A stretch of DNA of 64,000 nucleotides. Source: Anomaloglossus baeobatrachus (taxonomy: Eukaryota; Chordata; Amphibia; Anura; Aromobatidae). Made by a program: the position numbers and the translations under genes. Of this stretch, positions 36,080 to 47,587 are shown piece after piece. The DNA lies in NCBI RefSeq assembly GCF_048569485.1, contig NC_134364.1:123713882-123777881 (forward strand), in the 5' to 3' direction. The stretch's first letter is position 1. Every line of letters begins with the position of its first letter. The notes under the pieces are model-generated. The model searched no databases. It saw only the letters and a list, made by a program, of their open reading frames with translations, and was not told the origin of the DNA.

Positions 36080-36696
36080 CAAGTTCATTGGCAGCTGCAT
36101 AAATCCCTATGCCGTGAGTGCCCTTGTGGCGACTGCTGTGAAATACAGTTGCATCATTTTACTGTATGAATGTGGAAGGAAATTTGAAGCCGGGTTTTTG
36201 AAGCCCCGTATCTGAGCTCCAGGTCTTTTCTTTGTCTATAGTAACTTATAGGATTTATTTACGTGTACAAATCACTGTTCTATGTAAAATAAAAACACTA
36301 TATATTCACTTTTTCGGTAAATAATTTTTCTCTTAGTGCTTGAGTGAAATTGTTCTGTTGCGTCATTGCTGCCATCAATCAGTGGACGCTGATGGGCTGC
36401 AGCACTCACACGTCTCCCATCCGGAAACACTTCATTCAAGAGAATTATAGAGTCTGCAGTCCATCAACAGCCCCTAATAAGCTAATAACAATGTCACGCA
36501 AGCCCTGGCAGATCACTAGAATGACATCTCTGGAATGACATCAGTGAGTTCTACAGGGGACTATATGGTGTTTTTTATCTTATGAAGCACAATATTGTAT
36601 GTAGGAAGGGGTTTCCAAGAAGATATTTAATCAAATTAATTTCTAGGTACACTTTCTGCCCCAACCTCAACCACTAACTCCTACACCAACCAAAAT
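36080..36696. other. Unassigned spacer
   Basis: No gene or repeat family recognised. Confidence 0.4.
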
Positions 36697-36941
36697 TACA
36701 CACGTGGTCAAAATTGTTTGTCCTCCGTTTTATTTTTTTTAAAAATAAAACTCATGAAACAGGCCTGGACAGAAATTATGGCGCCCCTGAAAATGTGACA
36801 AAAGAGACATGTTAAATCAAGGTGTGTCCACTAATTAGCATCACAGGTGTCTACAATCTTGTAATCGATCAGTGGCCCTGTTTATAGGGCTGCAGATACT
36901 CACTGTGCTATTTGGTGACATGGTGTGTACCACACTCAACA

Positions 36942-38644
<1,703 letters not shown>

Positions 38645-39180
38645 TGTATTGAATATTTTTAGCACCAGTGAGGATAAATTACTAAAACTTAGCTTTTATT
38701 TAAGCTCTTTAAAATTCAACAAAAACAGACAACTATAAAATACACTTAGGATCACCCTGCAGGTAGCCAAGGTGCATGTTACCATGCTGTAATGCACAAC
38801 CCTTGGACAATTACCAATAGGGGGAGTACAGTTATGTGTAATACTGATATCAATTACTGTCAACTATGCGCATTATAAAGATATTAGACAGATGTTCCGT
38901 TATCTAAATGCCAATTTTGGAGATCTATCTCCTCAAAGACAGTAAGATATAAACAATTCCCTTATGCAGGGGTTAATTACACATACTAGAATATAAAACT
39001 TAGAAAGATCTCACCCATTTGGAGGATCTTCAAACGTTTGGTACGGCAGTCCGTCTTTTGGAGGGGTCACAAAGGGGCCTGTGGTCCAGGCTGGGTATAA
39101 CTTGCCCTAAACCCCCTTGTCTCCCGTCCTTACAAGGACGGTCCACATCTGAACCTATGTCCTTGCAAAAAATAGTCCCA

Positions 39181-39242
39181 CATGCCTCCCGCCTCCCGAC
39201 GCGTTTCGTCACTCTCTGTGACTCCTCAGGGGTCCAAGCATG
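39181..39242 (-). ncRNA. Hammerhead ribozyme (type I, minimal stem III)
   Basis: On the minus strand: stem I CATGC (39242-39238) and CCC (39232-39230), core CTGAGGA (39229-39223), stem II GTCAC/GTGAC with loop AGAGA (39222-39208), GAAA (39207-39204), a tiny stem III ACGCGT, the cleavage base C (39198), then stem I partners GGG (39197-39195) and GCATG (39185-39181). All invariant positions (CUGANGA, GAAA, UH) fit, both stems pair perfectly and an internal loop in stem I is present, as in natural fast ribozymes. Predicted cut is between 39198 and 39197. A stem III of about 2 bp is typical of PLE-borne hammerheads, which are thought to work better as dimers. Confidence 0.8.
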
Positions 39243-39536
39243 AAAGATCATGTAGTGGGTCAAAAGAGTGGTGTGTGACCTGCAGAGTCCAAACACCAAA
39301 TGCTGCCAACCGCCAGCCCCCTCATTAGTCATCTATAAGTATATAGTTAAGGGCCCGCACAGCCAATCCTAACAACCTCCAATCAGGTGCAACTCATGAA
39401 TAAACTCAGAACTCACCATTTGAATAATGATTGTCACCATGCCGCCGGCTTCCCACGTGTCCCGGGCATTATCATGTTGTCCAAACTCCATTATGCCCCG
39501 GCGTGTGCCGCACTTCCGGGTGGCGGTCACGAGAGG

Positions 39537-39760
39537 GAGGCCTGATCCGCATCACGTGGTGCATTCGTCACCACGTGGTCGGACATGTGATCTCGCGCGT
39601 CACCATGTCCTTCAGTGCGGACCTCCGATATCAGGCCCGCCCACAGACAGAGGCCAGTTCCGCATCACGTGGTGCACTCCGCACCACGTGATCAGACATG
39701 TGATAAGACACATCACAATGCCCTTCAGTGTGGTCCTCCGATATCGGGCACGCCCACAGA
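39537..39760. repeat. 112-bp tandem duplication with CACGTG palindromes
   Basis: 39537-39648 (GAGGCCTGATCCGCATCACG, then TGGTGCATTCG...) is repeated as 39649-39760 (GAGGCCAGTTCCGCATCACG, then TGGTGCACTCC...). Each unit has two ATCACGTGGT/CCACGTGGT-like words and ends CGCCCACAGA(C/G). It lies in the non-coding part of the Penelope-like fragment and may be promoter sequence. That role is inference. Confidence 0.8.
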
Positions 39761-40614
39761 GCCCACAATCGATAATCACGCACAAAGTACATATCCCTTT
39801 GAGTAAGCCATTTGGTTATAGTGTTATTATTATACTCAGTTATGTGAATGTAGTTTTATATCAGGGAATCCCCCACATATGGAAGAGATGTCACGTGATG
39901 CAAACCACGTGATCCACCCCGTCATCGTATCAACAACGGAGGGATTACATGCTTCAAAACCACCCACTGTCCCTCCAAAGGGCCAAACATACCATATGGA
40001 GCGTAATGTATTGCACTGTGCATATTGAAAACAGTGCCGTGTATCAGCCAACAGTGGAAGGGGATACATATAATCGGCAGTAATACTGCACATGTGACCA
40101 AATAACATTATCTCTCAGGGGGGGGGGGGGGGAGGAGGGGGGGTGTTTCTGCAGGAAAAATACATATTCACGTGTTCAAGTAACTCATGGTTACAAAAAA
40201 AGTCCTACAGAAACATACAGCCCCATATTTTCCCTGATATATTTCCCATACCACACTAAATAATATGTCTAGACGTAATAATATCGATTGAGAATACTGA
40301 CACAGCTCTTAAATTACAGCAGCAGATTTATTACAGGGGATTACTTGAGAATTATTTCTTTACACCCATTCCCCCAGGGGAGTGCAAATAAATCATGAGT
40401 ATAATAGGAGTTAGTGTATTTTAGCAAAAATAACAGGGTGGCAGAAAAATTGTTGTCTATCGCCACACAGGGGGGGGGGGGGTTATCAGCACACCCCAAA
40501 ATTGTCCAGTAATATTTAGGCAGACTAAAAAATGGCACATGTTAGTGGATAACAGTAAGGATAAATCACAGAGAGTATATGTCATATTGAGGATATGATG
40601 GATATGGGGCCAGA

Positions 40615-40740
40615 TTAAATATAACAGCCATATTGTAGTTGTTCATTTAGACCCCTAGGTGAAACCGTATTCAACTTAAAGATCCACCTAGTTTCGCGCT
40701 GTAGCTGGGTACCATTGTATGGGGGATTGTTGGGGAAAAC
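40615..40740 (-). pseudogene. Penelope-like endonuclease C-terminal fragment
   Basis: The minus-strand frame ends NNPPYNGTQLQRETRWIFKL, then NTVSPRGLNEQLQYGCYI and a stop. The RExxWIxxLxTxxPxGLN pattern is the signature of the end of the PLE protein. Upstream of about 40745 the frame runs into a MITE, so only about 40 codons are element-derived. It cannot be functional. Confidence 0.6.
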
Positions 40741-40769
40741 TGGGATTATCTGGGTTTTTGGTGTTACCG

Positions 40770-41338
40770 GCACCGGCACCGGCTGTATATAAGAGCCCAG
40801 GCCGCTGTGTAGAACGAAAAAAATTACTTTATAATACTCACCTAAACTGTCGCTGCGTTGGAGTTGGGTCATATGGGCGTCTCCATTCTCCGGTGCCAGC
40901 GCCTCCTCTTTTGGCCATCTTTGTCGTCCTTCTTCTGAAGCGGGGGTGCATGACGCGTACTACGTCATCCACACGAGCTGGCATTGAGGTCCTGCGCAGG
41001 CGCACTTTGATCTGACCTGAGTAGGGCAGATCAAAGTATTGTAGTGCGCCTGCGCAGGACCGGAGAGTGTGTATGATGTAGGATGCGTCATGCACCCCGG
41101 CTTCAGAAGGAGGAGGACAAAGATGGCCGAAAGAGGAGGCGCCGGCAGCGAAGAACGGAGACATCCATATGGCCCGAATGCACCACAGCGACCGTTTAGG
41201 GTTAGAAATATATACTAATTTTTACCTTCTACACAGTAGCTTGGGCTCTTATATACAGGAGGTTAGAATACTGTATATAAGAGCTCGGTGGTGGTGGCCG
41301 CAGCCTATTGGCCCCAAATCTGCTGACAGGTTCCCTTT
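40770..41338. mobile_element. Palindromic MITE (AGGGAACCTGTC end), partial
   Basis: The text GGCTCTTATATACAG, AAGATGGCCGAAAGAGGAGG, then CGCC, and GCCTGCGCAGGACC appears in both orientations around a centre near 41035. It is the same family as 57055-57673, but the left end is missing. The right end reads GACAGGTTCCCTTT. Confidence 0.75.
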
Positions 41339-41661
41339 AAGGAGGAGAAGGAGGAGGAGGAGAAGGAGGACGACGACGCCATCATGTCTGTCCAGGCTAT
41401 TTCATGAGTTTTAGTTTTCAAAAAATTTAGTGGAAGCAGAAGAGCAGCAATGTCCGACTTTCATTTGTTCATTTTCATAGATTTTTTTATTTATTATTTC
41501 TTTTGTCAGATTCAATTTATTTCTGTGAACACTGTGGGGTTTTCTTTCATTAAATGAGGGGCGAGGGGGACCAACAATTTTGACCACGAGTGTATATAAA
41601 GAAAAATTGTATTGTATAATTAATTCCTTCTAGAACAACAGTGATATCAGATGTTAACTAA

Positions 41662-42196
41662 AGGGGTCTTTACACGCTGCGACATCGCTAATGCGGACTC
41701 GTTGGGGTCACGGAATTTGTGACGCACATCCGGCCGCATTAGCGATGCCGTTGCGTGTGACACCGATAAGCGATTTTGCATCGTTGCAAAAACGTGCAAA
41801 ATCGCTAATCGGCGACATGGGGGTCCATTCTTAAAAATCGTTACTGCAGCAGTAACGGAGTTGTTCCTCGTTCCTGCGGCAGCACACATCGCTGCGTGTG
41901 ACGCCGCAGGAATGAGGAAGCTCCCCTTACCTGCCTCCCGGCTGCTATGCAGAAGGAAGGAGGTGGGCGGGATGTTACGTCCCGCTCATCTCCGCCCCTC
42001 CGCTGCTATTGGGCGGCGGTTCAGTGACGCTTCAGTGACGTCGCTGTGACGCCGCACGGACCGCCCCCTTAGAAAGGAGGCGGTTCGCCCGTCACAGCGA
42101 CGTCACCGGACAGGTAAGTATGTGTGACGGCTGTTGTGCGGCACGGGCAGCGATTTGCCCGTGTCGCGCAACAGATGGGGGCGGGTGTTCATATCG
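41662..42196. mobile_element. Harbinger-type MITE, right end missing
   Basis: The left end AGGGGTCTTTACACGCTGCG follows TAA (41659-41661). The body matches the 43536 and 42928 copies in style (CATCTCCGCCCCTCCGCT, then GCTATTGGG). It stops near GGGGGCGGGTGT at about 42190, where another repeat starts. Confidence 0.75.
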
Positions 42197-42422
42197 AGAC
42201 TTATACTCCCTGTCAGATGCCTCTCACCTAGCCAAACCAGTACTGTTGCTTTGTACTGATGAGGGGCAAACGCCCTTGAAAAAGTTTGCAAATGGAGATT
42301 CAAGATTGTCTTTTTAATCTAAGCCCTTTAAATGGTTGATGTGGATTTTAATGATTGTTGCCCCCATAAGGTGGCACTACAGTTCCTGACTTCTTTCTCT
42401 CCGAATAGATTATTTGTCTGAC
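42197..42422 (+). repeat. Repeat with degenerate hammerhead-like motif
   Basis: At 42256-42289: CTGATGA, GGGGC-AAA-CGCCC, then TTGAAAAAG. This has the CUGANGA core and a stem II but two extra bases before GAAA and no clear stem III. It resembles a repeat I recall in frogs and fish with CTGATGAGGGGCAAxAGCCC, then CGAAACAGCTGTC. It is probably a decayed relative. The rest is non-coding. Confidence 0.4.
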
Positions 42423-42425
42423 TTA

Positions 42426-42924
42426 GGCCGGGGCCACACAGGGATTACTGCAATCCCCTCGCATGACACTCGGCTCACGCTGGCAGTACAGCAGAGCAGA
42501 GTGTCATGCGAGTGAACCTGTGACTGAGGTCTGATCATGCGAGCAGACCTTAGCTGCGGGGGGCGGGCCGGCACTGATGAGGGGTGGGCCGGTGCTGCGG
42601 GGGGCGGGCCGGCGCTGAGGAGGAGAGGGAGGGATTTATCTCCCTCTCTCTTCCGTAGCCGGCTATTGCGATTCTCGCCCTGCACTCGCGGTACACCGGT
42701 GTAATGCGAGTGCAGTGCAATTTTTCTCTCTCCCCATAGACTTGAATGAGTGCGAAAGAAAACAGGATTGCATTACACCTGCAGCATGCTGCAATTGTTT
42801 TCCCGGTCCGATTAGGGCTGAGAAAATAATCGCTCATGGGTGCTGGCATATAGAGTAATATTGGTCCGAGTGGAATGCGATGTTTTATCACACTCCACTC
42901 GCACCGATTTTCATCCCATGTGGC
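42426..42924. mobile_element. MITE with TIR around GGCCACACAGGGAT
   Basis: The left end GGCCGGGGCCACACAGGGAT follows TTA (42423-42425). The right end reads ATCCCATGTGGC and is followed by TTA (42925-42927). The interior has inverse words (GCATGACACTCGGCTCACGC against GTGTCATGCGAGTG). Its right TTA is shared with the next MITE. Confidence 0.65.
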
Positions 42925-42927
42925 TTA

Positions 42928-43480
42928 AGGCCACTTTGCACGCTACGATATGTCGTCGGGGTCACGTCGTTAGTGACGCACATCCGGCCTCGTTTGACAT
43001 ATCGTAGCATGTAACACAAATGAGCAACTGTGAAAAATACTCACCTTATCGTTGCTCGTTGACACGTCGCTCATTTTCAAAAAATCGAATGTCCTTCTGT
43101 GCTCCGATTGTTCGTCGTTCCTGCGGCAGCACATGTCGCTCCATGTGACACCCCGGGAACGATGAACTGCAGCTTACCTGCGGCCGCTTGCAATGCGGAA
43201 GGAAGGAGGTGTGCAGGATATTTACGTCCCGCTCATCTCCGCCCCTCCGCTACTATTGGGTGGCCGCTATGTGACGTCGCTGTGACGCCGCACGAGCCGC
43301 CCCCTTAGAAAGGAGGCGGATCGCCGGCCAGAGTGACGTTGCAGGGCAGGTAAGTCCGTGTGACGGGTGTAAGCGAGGTTGTGTGGCACAGGCAGCGATT
43401 TGCCCGTGTCGCACAACCGACGGGGGCGGGTACGATCGCTTGCGATCTCGCTAGCGAGATCGCAGCGTGTAAAGCCCGCT
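42928..43480. mobile_element. Harbinger-type MITE (AGGCCACTTTGCACGCTACG), TTA target
   Basis: The left end AGGCCACTTTGCACGCTACG and the right end GCAGCGTGTAAAGCCCGCT are inverse and flanked by TTA (42925-42927 and 43481-43483). Confidence 0.82.
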
Positions 43481-44001
43481 TTAGACCTAACTGAACTAAT
43501 TGAAACTGGATCAGTTTTTTTCTTTTCAACGTTTAGGGGTACTTTGTACGCTGCGACATCGCAAGCCAATGCTTGTGATGCCGGGCGCGATAGTCCCCAC
43601 CCCCGTCGCAGCAGCGATATCTTGTGATTGCTGCCGTAGCGATCATTATCGCTACGGCAGCTTCACATGCACTCACCTGCCCTGTGACGTCGCTCTGGCC
43701 TGAGACCCACCTCCTTCGTAAGGGGGCGGGTCGTGCGGCGTCACAACGACGTCACACGGCAGGCGGCCAATAGAAGCGGAAAGGCGGAGATGAGCGGGAC
43801 GTAAACATCCCGCCCACCTCCGTCCTTCCGCATAGTCGGCGTGAGCCTCGGTGACGCAGGTAAGCTGATGTTCCTCCCTCCTGCGGCTTCATACACAGCG
43901 ATGTGTGCTGCCGCAGGAACGAGGAACAACATCGTACCGTCGCTGCAGCGGCATTATGGAAATGTTGGGCCCTACCCATTGATACGATTACGACGCTTTT
44001 G

Positions 44002-44780
44002 TGTTAAATAATGGGTTTACGGCGACAACTGCATAGCCAGTATATAATGATTGGAGCGAAGATAGGTCAAAAACATATTATGAATTTATTCAGATAAGAG
44101 TTGGAGGGTTACAGTCATTAAAGAAAAATAACTGTCTTGGCTTGAGTTAATAGATGGAGACAGATAGAAAAAAATAACAGTTCATATGTCTTACATCGCT
44201 GTAGTGTGTAAGTCGTCTCGGGATGGTCTGTAGATGGGTCCGTCTTTCTCCTGTCACCTTCTGCCTCTCCCTCCTTCTCCACTACCTTTGAAGTGTGGGC
44301 TTCTTTTATAACCCAAAACCCCTCCTCCTGATAGCCCTTATCTCTTTACATGGTAACACAAAAACTAACTATCCTTATTTTAGGTTGAGCATTACATCAT
44401 GTCACGTGGTACATTTTACCCGCGAAATAAGTGTACCTGCGCACTAGAGACTTGTAACAAAACCTACTTCAATCTATTTATAAACCTTTGAAGCTCGCTG
44501 AACTTTGACCTTAAAGTAACAGTAAGACGTTCTCATAGCTATTTCAGCTCTTAGCCCAACATTCCAAACAGAATATAGCACTACTTTGACAACTTTGACA
44601 AACAATGTCAGATGGCTTTGATGAACAACTAGCAGATGACTTAGGTTCTACAATGTCAAAACCCTTGGTTAGCATTTTCCAACTCACAGGCATCCTTAAA
44701 GGGATGGGGAAATATACATATATTTATGAATATATGTAATCCAGTCTATGAATCAATCTCCATAAACTCACTATTTTACA
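44002..44780 (-). repeat. 3' LTR of the endogenous retrovirus
   Basis: 779 bp, TG...CA ends (TGTTAAATAATGGG and ACTATTTTACA on the plus strand). On the minus strand a TATAAAA box lies at about 44310-44304 and an AATAAA signal at 44090-44085, which sets the order U3-R-U5. Nearly identical to the copy at 53216. Confidence 0.95.
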
Positions 44781-44793
44781 GTCCCCCCTTATA
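44781..44793 (-). other. Polypurine tract
   Basis: The minus strand reads AAGGGGGGAC directly before the 3' LTR, the position and make-up of a retroviral plus-strand primer. Confidence 0.75.
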
Positions 44794-44914
44794 TGGCGAT
44801 TTTGATGAACCCCGGGAAACCCTAACTCAATCGTGTCATCATTCGTATCACATACATTCTTGTTGGAAATTCTAGACCAATATTTGACTTGATAAACCAA
44901 TCTGCAACTTTCTG

Positions 44915-47560
44915 TCAAAAAGTCATCTTGCGATTTAACATTCCCCTAAGAATGTTATCTTCCTTTTTCATTTCTATTTTTATGTTCCTATATATCTTCT
45001 GAATTCTACACATCACAAAAACTTGATATATAATACACATCAAAACTAATAAAAATATGATTATGATGGGATTAAATAAAACATTACCAACCGCTGACTG
45101 AAAAGATGACTGAGACCAGGAATGTACCGACTTACTAAAACTCTTCCACCAAGTTCTACCTGACATTCCATTCCATTCGTGTTCAATATCACTTAATTCA
45201 CCTTGTTCATGTCTGAATATAATTTCTGCTTCCTTTAACTGTTTCGTTAATAAATCTAACAAACCCTTGTCTTTCTTTATTTCACTTGTCCACATATCCC
45301 AAGGAAAATCATTTATTTGTGATAAATTGAATTGTATGGGAAATGCCGTTAAGTTTCTCTTTCCTGTAGAAGTGATATTAAAACTTCCTTCCTTCTTTGA
45401 AAGAGATCTCACATTTCCTTCTATACATTACAAACCCATAGGTAGGTTTTCCTTATGCACACAAGCAGAATAGAAAACAGAAACCTTCTCTGTCTCAGAC
45501 ATGACCTGAAAACATATCTTAGTTGGACTTACTGGAGTCACCAGATCATGTAGTGTCTGTACAGTCTCTATTCTCGCATGACAAGAAGAATGATTATGAA
45601 AACATGAATGATAAATCACCTTATCCTGTCCAGGTAAACACATCACCTTAGAAACAAAATGCAAACATGAAGAAATGTCTACTTGTTCAGTGTTCACTCC
45701 ATCAAATGCAAAATCTGTGTACTGCAGTTGATAGAACACTTGTTGTGTGTTGCTCACAGGTATACCCAAAACTGTAACAGGAACAATAGTTCCTTCTCTT
45801 CCAATCACCGGGATTAGTGATGTGCCAACACAAATGTTTCGTTCACATCCTAACCACTTATTTACCCACAAATCCGTATGATTCAATGCAAAATCATACT
45901 CTACAGGTAAATTTCGCAGTATTCCCAGTGGAGTAATTCCACTCTGTAAAGCTTGTGCAATCAACTTTAAATTAGAAGAGTACTCTACCTGTATCTCCAG
46001 GCACGCTTTAGCTACTTGTGTTTCGTGTGTGCTTTCCACGAGAGCTAATGTAGCATCCTGTAGATGTGACACGGAAGAGCCTAGTACAGCAGCTGTATTC
46101 ATTACCATCTTTTCAAGAAGTTGATTCAGACTCTTCTGAACCTTTACACCTTTTCCTCCAATAAAACCAATATTATCCAAATCTGACTTAAGTGTCTGTA
46201 TATTCATGGCATTAGTCAGACTTCCCACTGTCCCAATTCCTCCCAGAATTCCTTCTAACACTCCTCGCTTACTCCTAGTCTGAGTAGTTCTTCTCCCAAA
46301 CCATTGTTCTATCCCCATCTCCATGTTTATGAGATGTGATTGACACTGAGGAAACCTGGTAGAGATCTTCCAATGAGACATATTGAAAGTCCACACCATT
46401 GTCATAAATTCTCCATCCCTTAATAAGGACTTGGACTGAAATTGATTAATTTGGAAAGGAGTAGACGGCATGAACCTCGTGTCTGTGCATGCACTATCTG
46501 CTGCTGACCAAATATTCACACTAACGTCTTTACAATGTCTGTAATGTGTCTTTGTTTCAACGCAACACTGGTAAATTCCAGAGTCCCTGGAAGATGGATT
46601 CTCTATGGAAAAAATGAAAGTATCATCCATCCACCTGATATTACCAATCTGACCTCTGTGAATGACATTAGTTGGACTGTTTAAAAAACTTCCCAAAAAC
46701 GATGAATTTTTGGTCCATGTCAACAAAGACTCAGAAGGCAATTTCAACCTTGTGTTACATTTTAACATTATGGGTAATGTATTTACTTTGTTATGTACTG
46801 TCTGTGGTGAAACCCTTATTTCTGGAACTATAGTGTTAGTAACGGTAAACACTACAGATACCTGAACTTGTACAGGTTCCCGTGTTATCTGGAAATTCCA
46901 TGTTTTGACCCAATCTTTATCTCCTTCTGAAATGGAGAGTAAAGAAGGATCCAGAATTTTCCCAAAAACCTGAGTTTTTAACAAAATTTCTGTTTTGGAT
47001 CTTCCAAACTTTCCCTTTGCAATCATGTCATTTGTAATATCACCGGACCATACAGCAGGTTCATCACCTCTGATCTCTATGTTCCAGTATAGTACATCTG
47101 TAGGAGAACATTCCCATGTACCAGTTTTATTATTGTGTACATATTCTCCTTGTAATTGTGTGAATCTAGTTTTAGGTCCTGCAATCGCATGTAATATTAT
47201 GTCTGTGTCGTGTATGAAATGTAATTCAATGCAACATTTTGTTCCATATCCCATGCAGATATTTCCTGTTATCTCCACAGAATCGTCCGTGATGTTCTCT
47301 GTCAGTAAGTTCCGTGTATCTGATCCTCTTGGTCTTCGAGAATGTTGAATCTCTCTAGTCTGTTCATTCACATCATTGGCGATTGTTCCTTGATGTAACA
47401 TGTAAACAATGACGAAAATAAAGCAAAGCAGCAGGAACGTAGATCCCATCACATAGAAGCTTGTCTTGAGCTTGGGAAGATGTTCTTTCTCCAGAAGGCT
47501 TGATGTCATCTTTCCTTCAAAGTCTTTAGGTTCTTTATTCCAGTTCGTATAGGAATCCAT
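44915..47560 (-). pseudogene. env: Retroviral env region
   Basis: The region codes for a leader with a hydrophobic segment at about residues 39-55 and a basic RRPR site (75-78), then a surface subunit. Within the surface subunit, about residues 246-351, lies an Ig-like segment: Cys 268, Trp 282 and a DSGIYQC motif ending at Cys 332, spaced as in V-type Ig domains. A furin-type RSKR site (429-432) is followed by a Gly-rich fusion peptide. A transmembrane subunit follows with a heptad-like region, a Cys-rich part and a membrane anchor near the C-terminus. About one break. The Ig-like call is from motif spacing and needs a profile search. Confidence 0.8.
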
Positions 47561-47587
47561 TTCTTCCTGGAAAGAAATGCAGTATCA

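Larger units (their letters stand above)
38645..40745 (-). mobile_element. Penelope-like retroelement (PLE) fragment, 3' part
   Basis: On the minus strand a short coding tail (40740-40615) ends RETRWIFKLNTVSPRGLNE, like the end of the GIY-YIG endonuclease of Penelope-like elements (WI-x-L-x-T-x-x-P-x-GLN). About 1.4 kb further on lies a hammerhead ribozyme (39242-39181), which PLEs are known to carry in their terminal repeats (established from published work on eukaryotic PLEs). Between them are a 112-bp tandem duplication and a G-rich tract (40117-40142). The reverse transcriptase part is absent; the left neighbour is a MITE. Confidence 0.65.

Noticed and set aside
42256-42289. Active hammerhead ribozyme
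   Set aside because: The CUGANGA core and a hairpin are present, but two extra bases precede GAAA and no stem III or stem I can be drawn; kept only as a degenerate motif.
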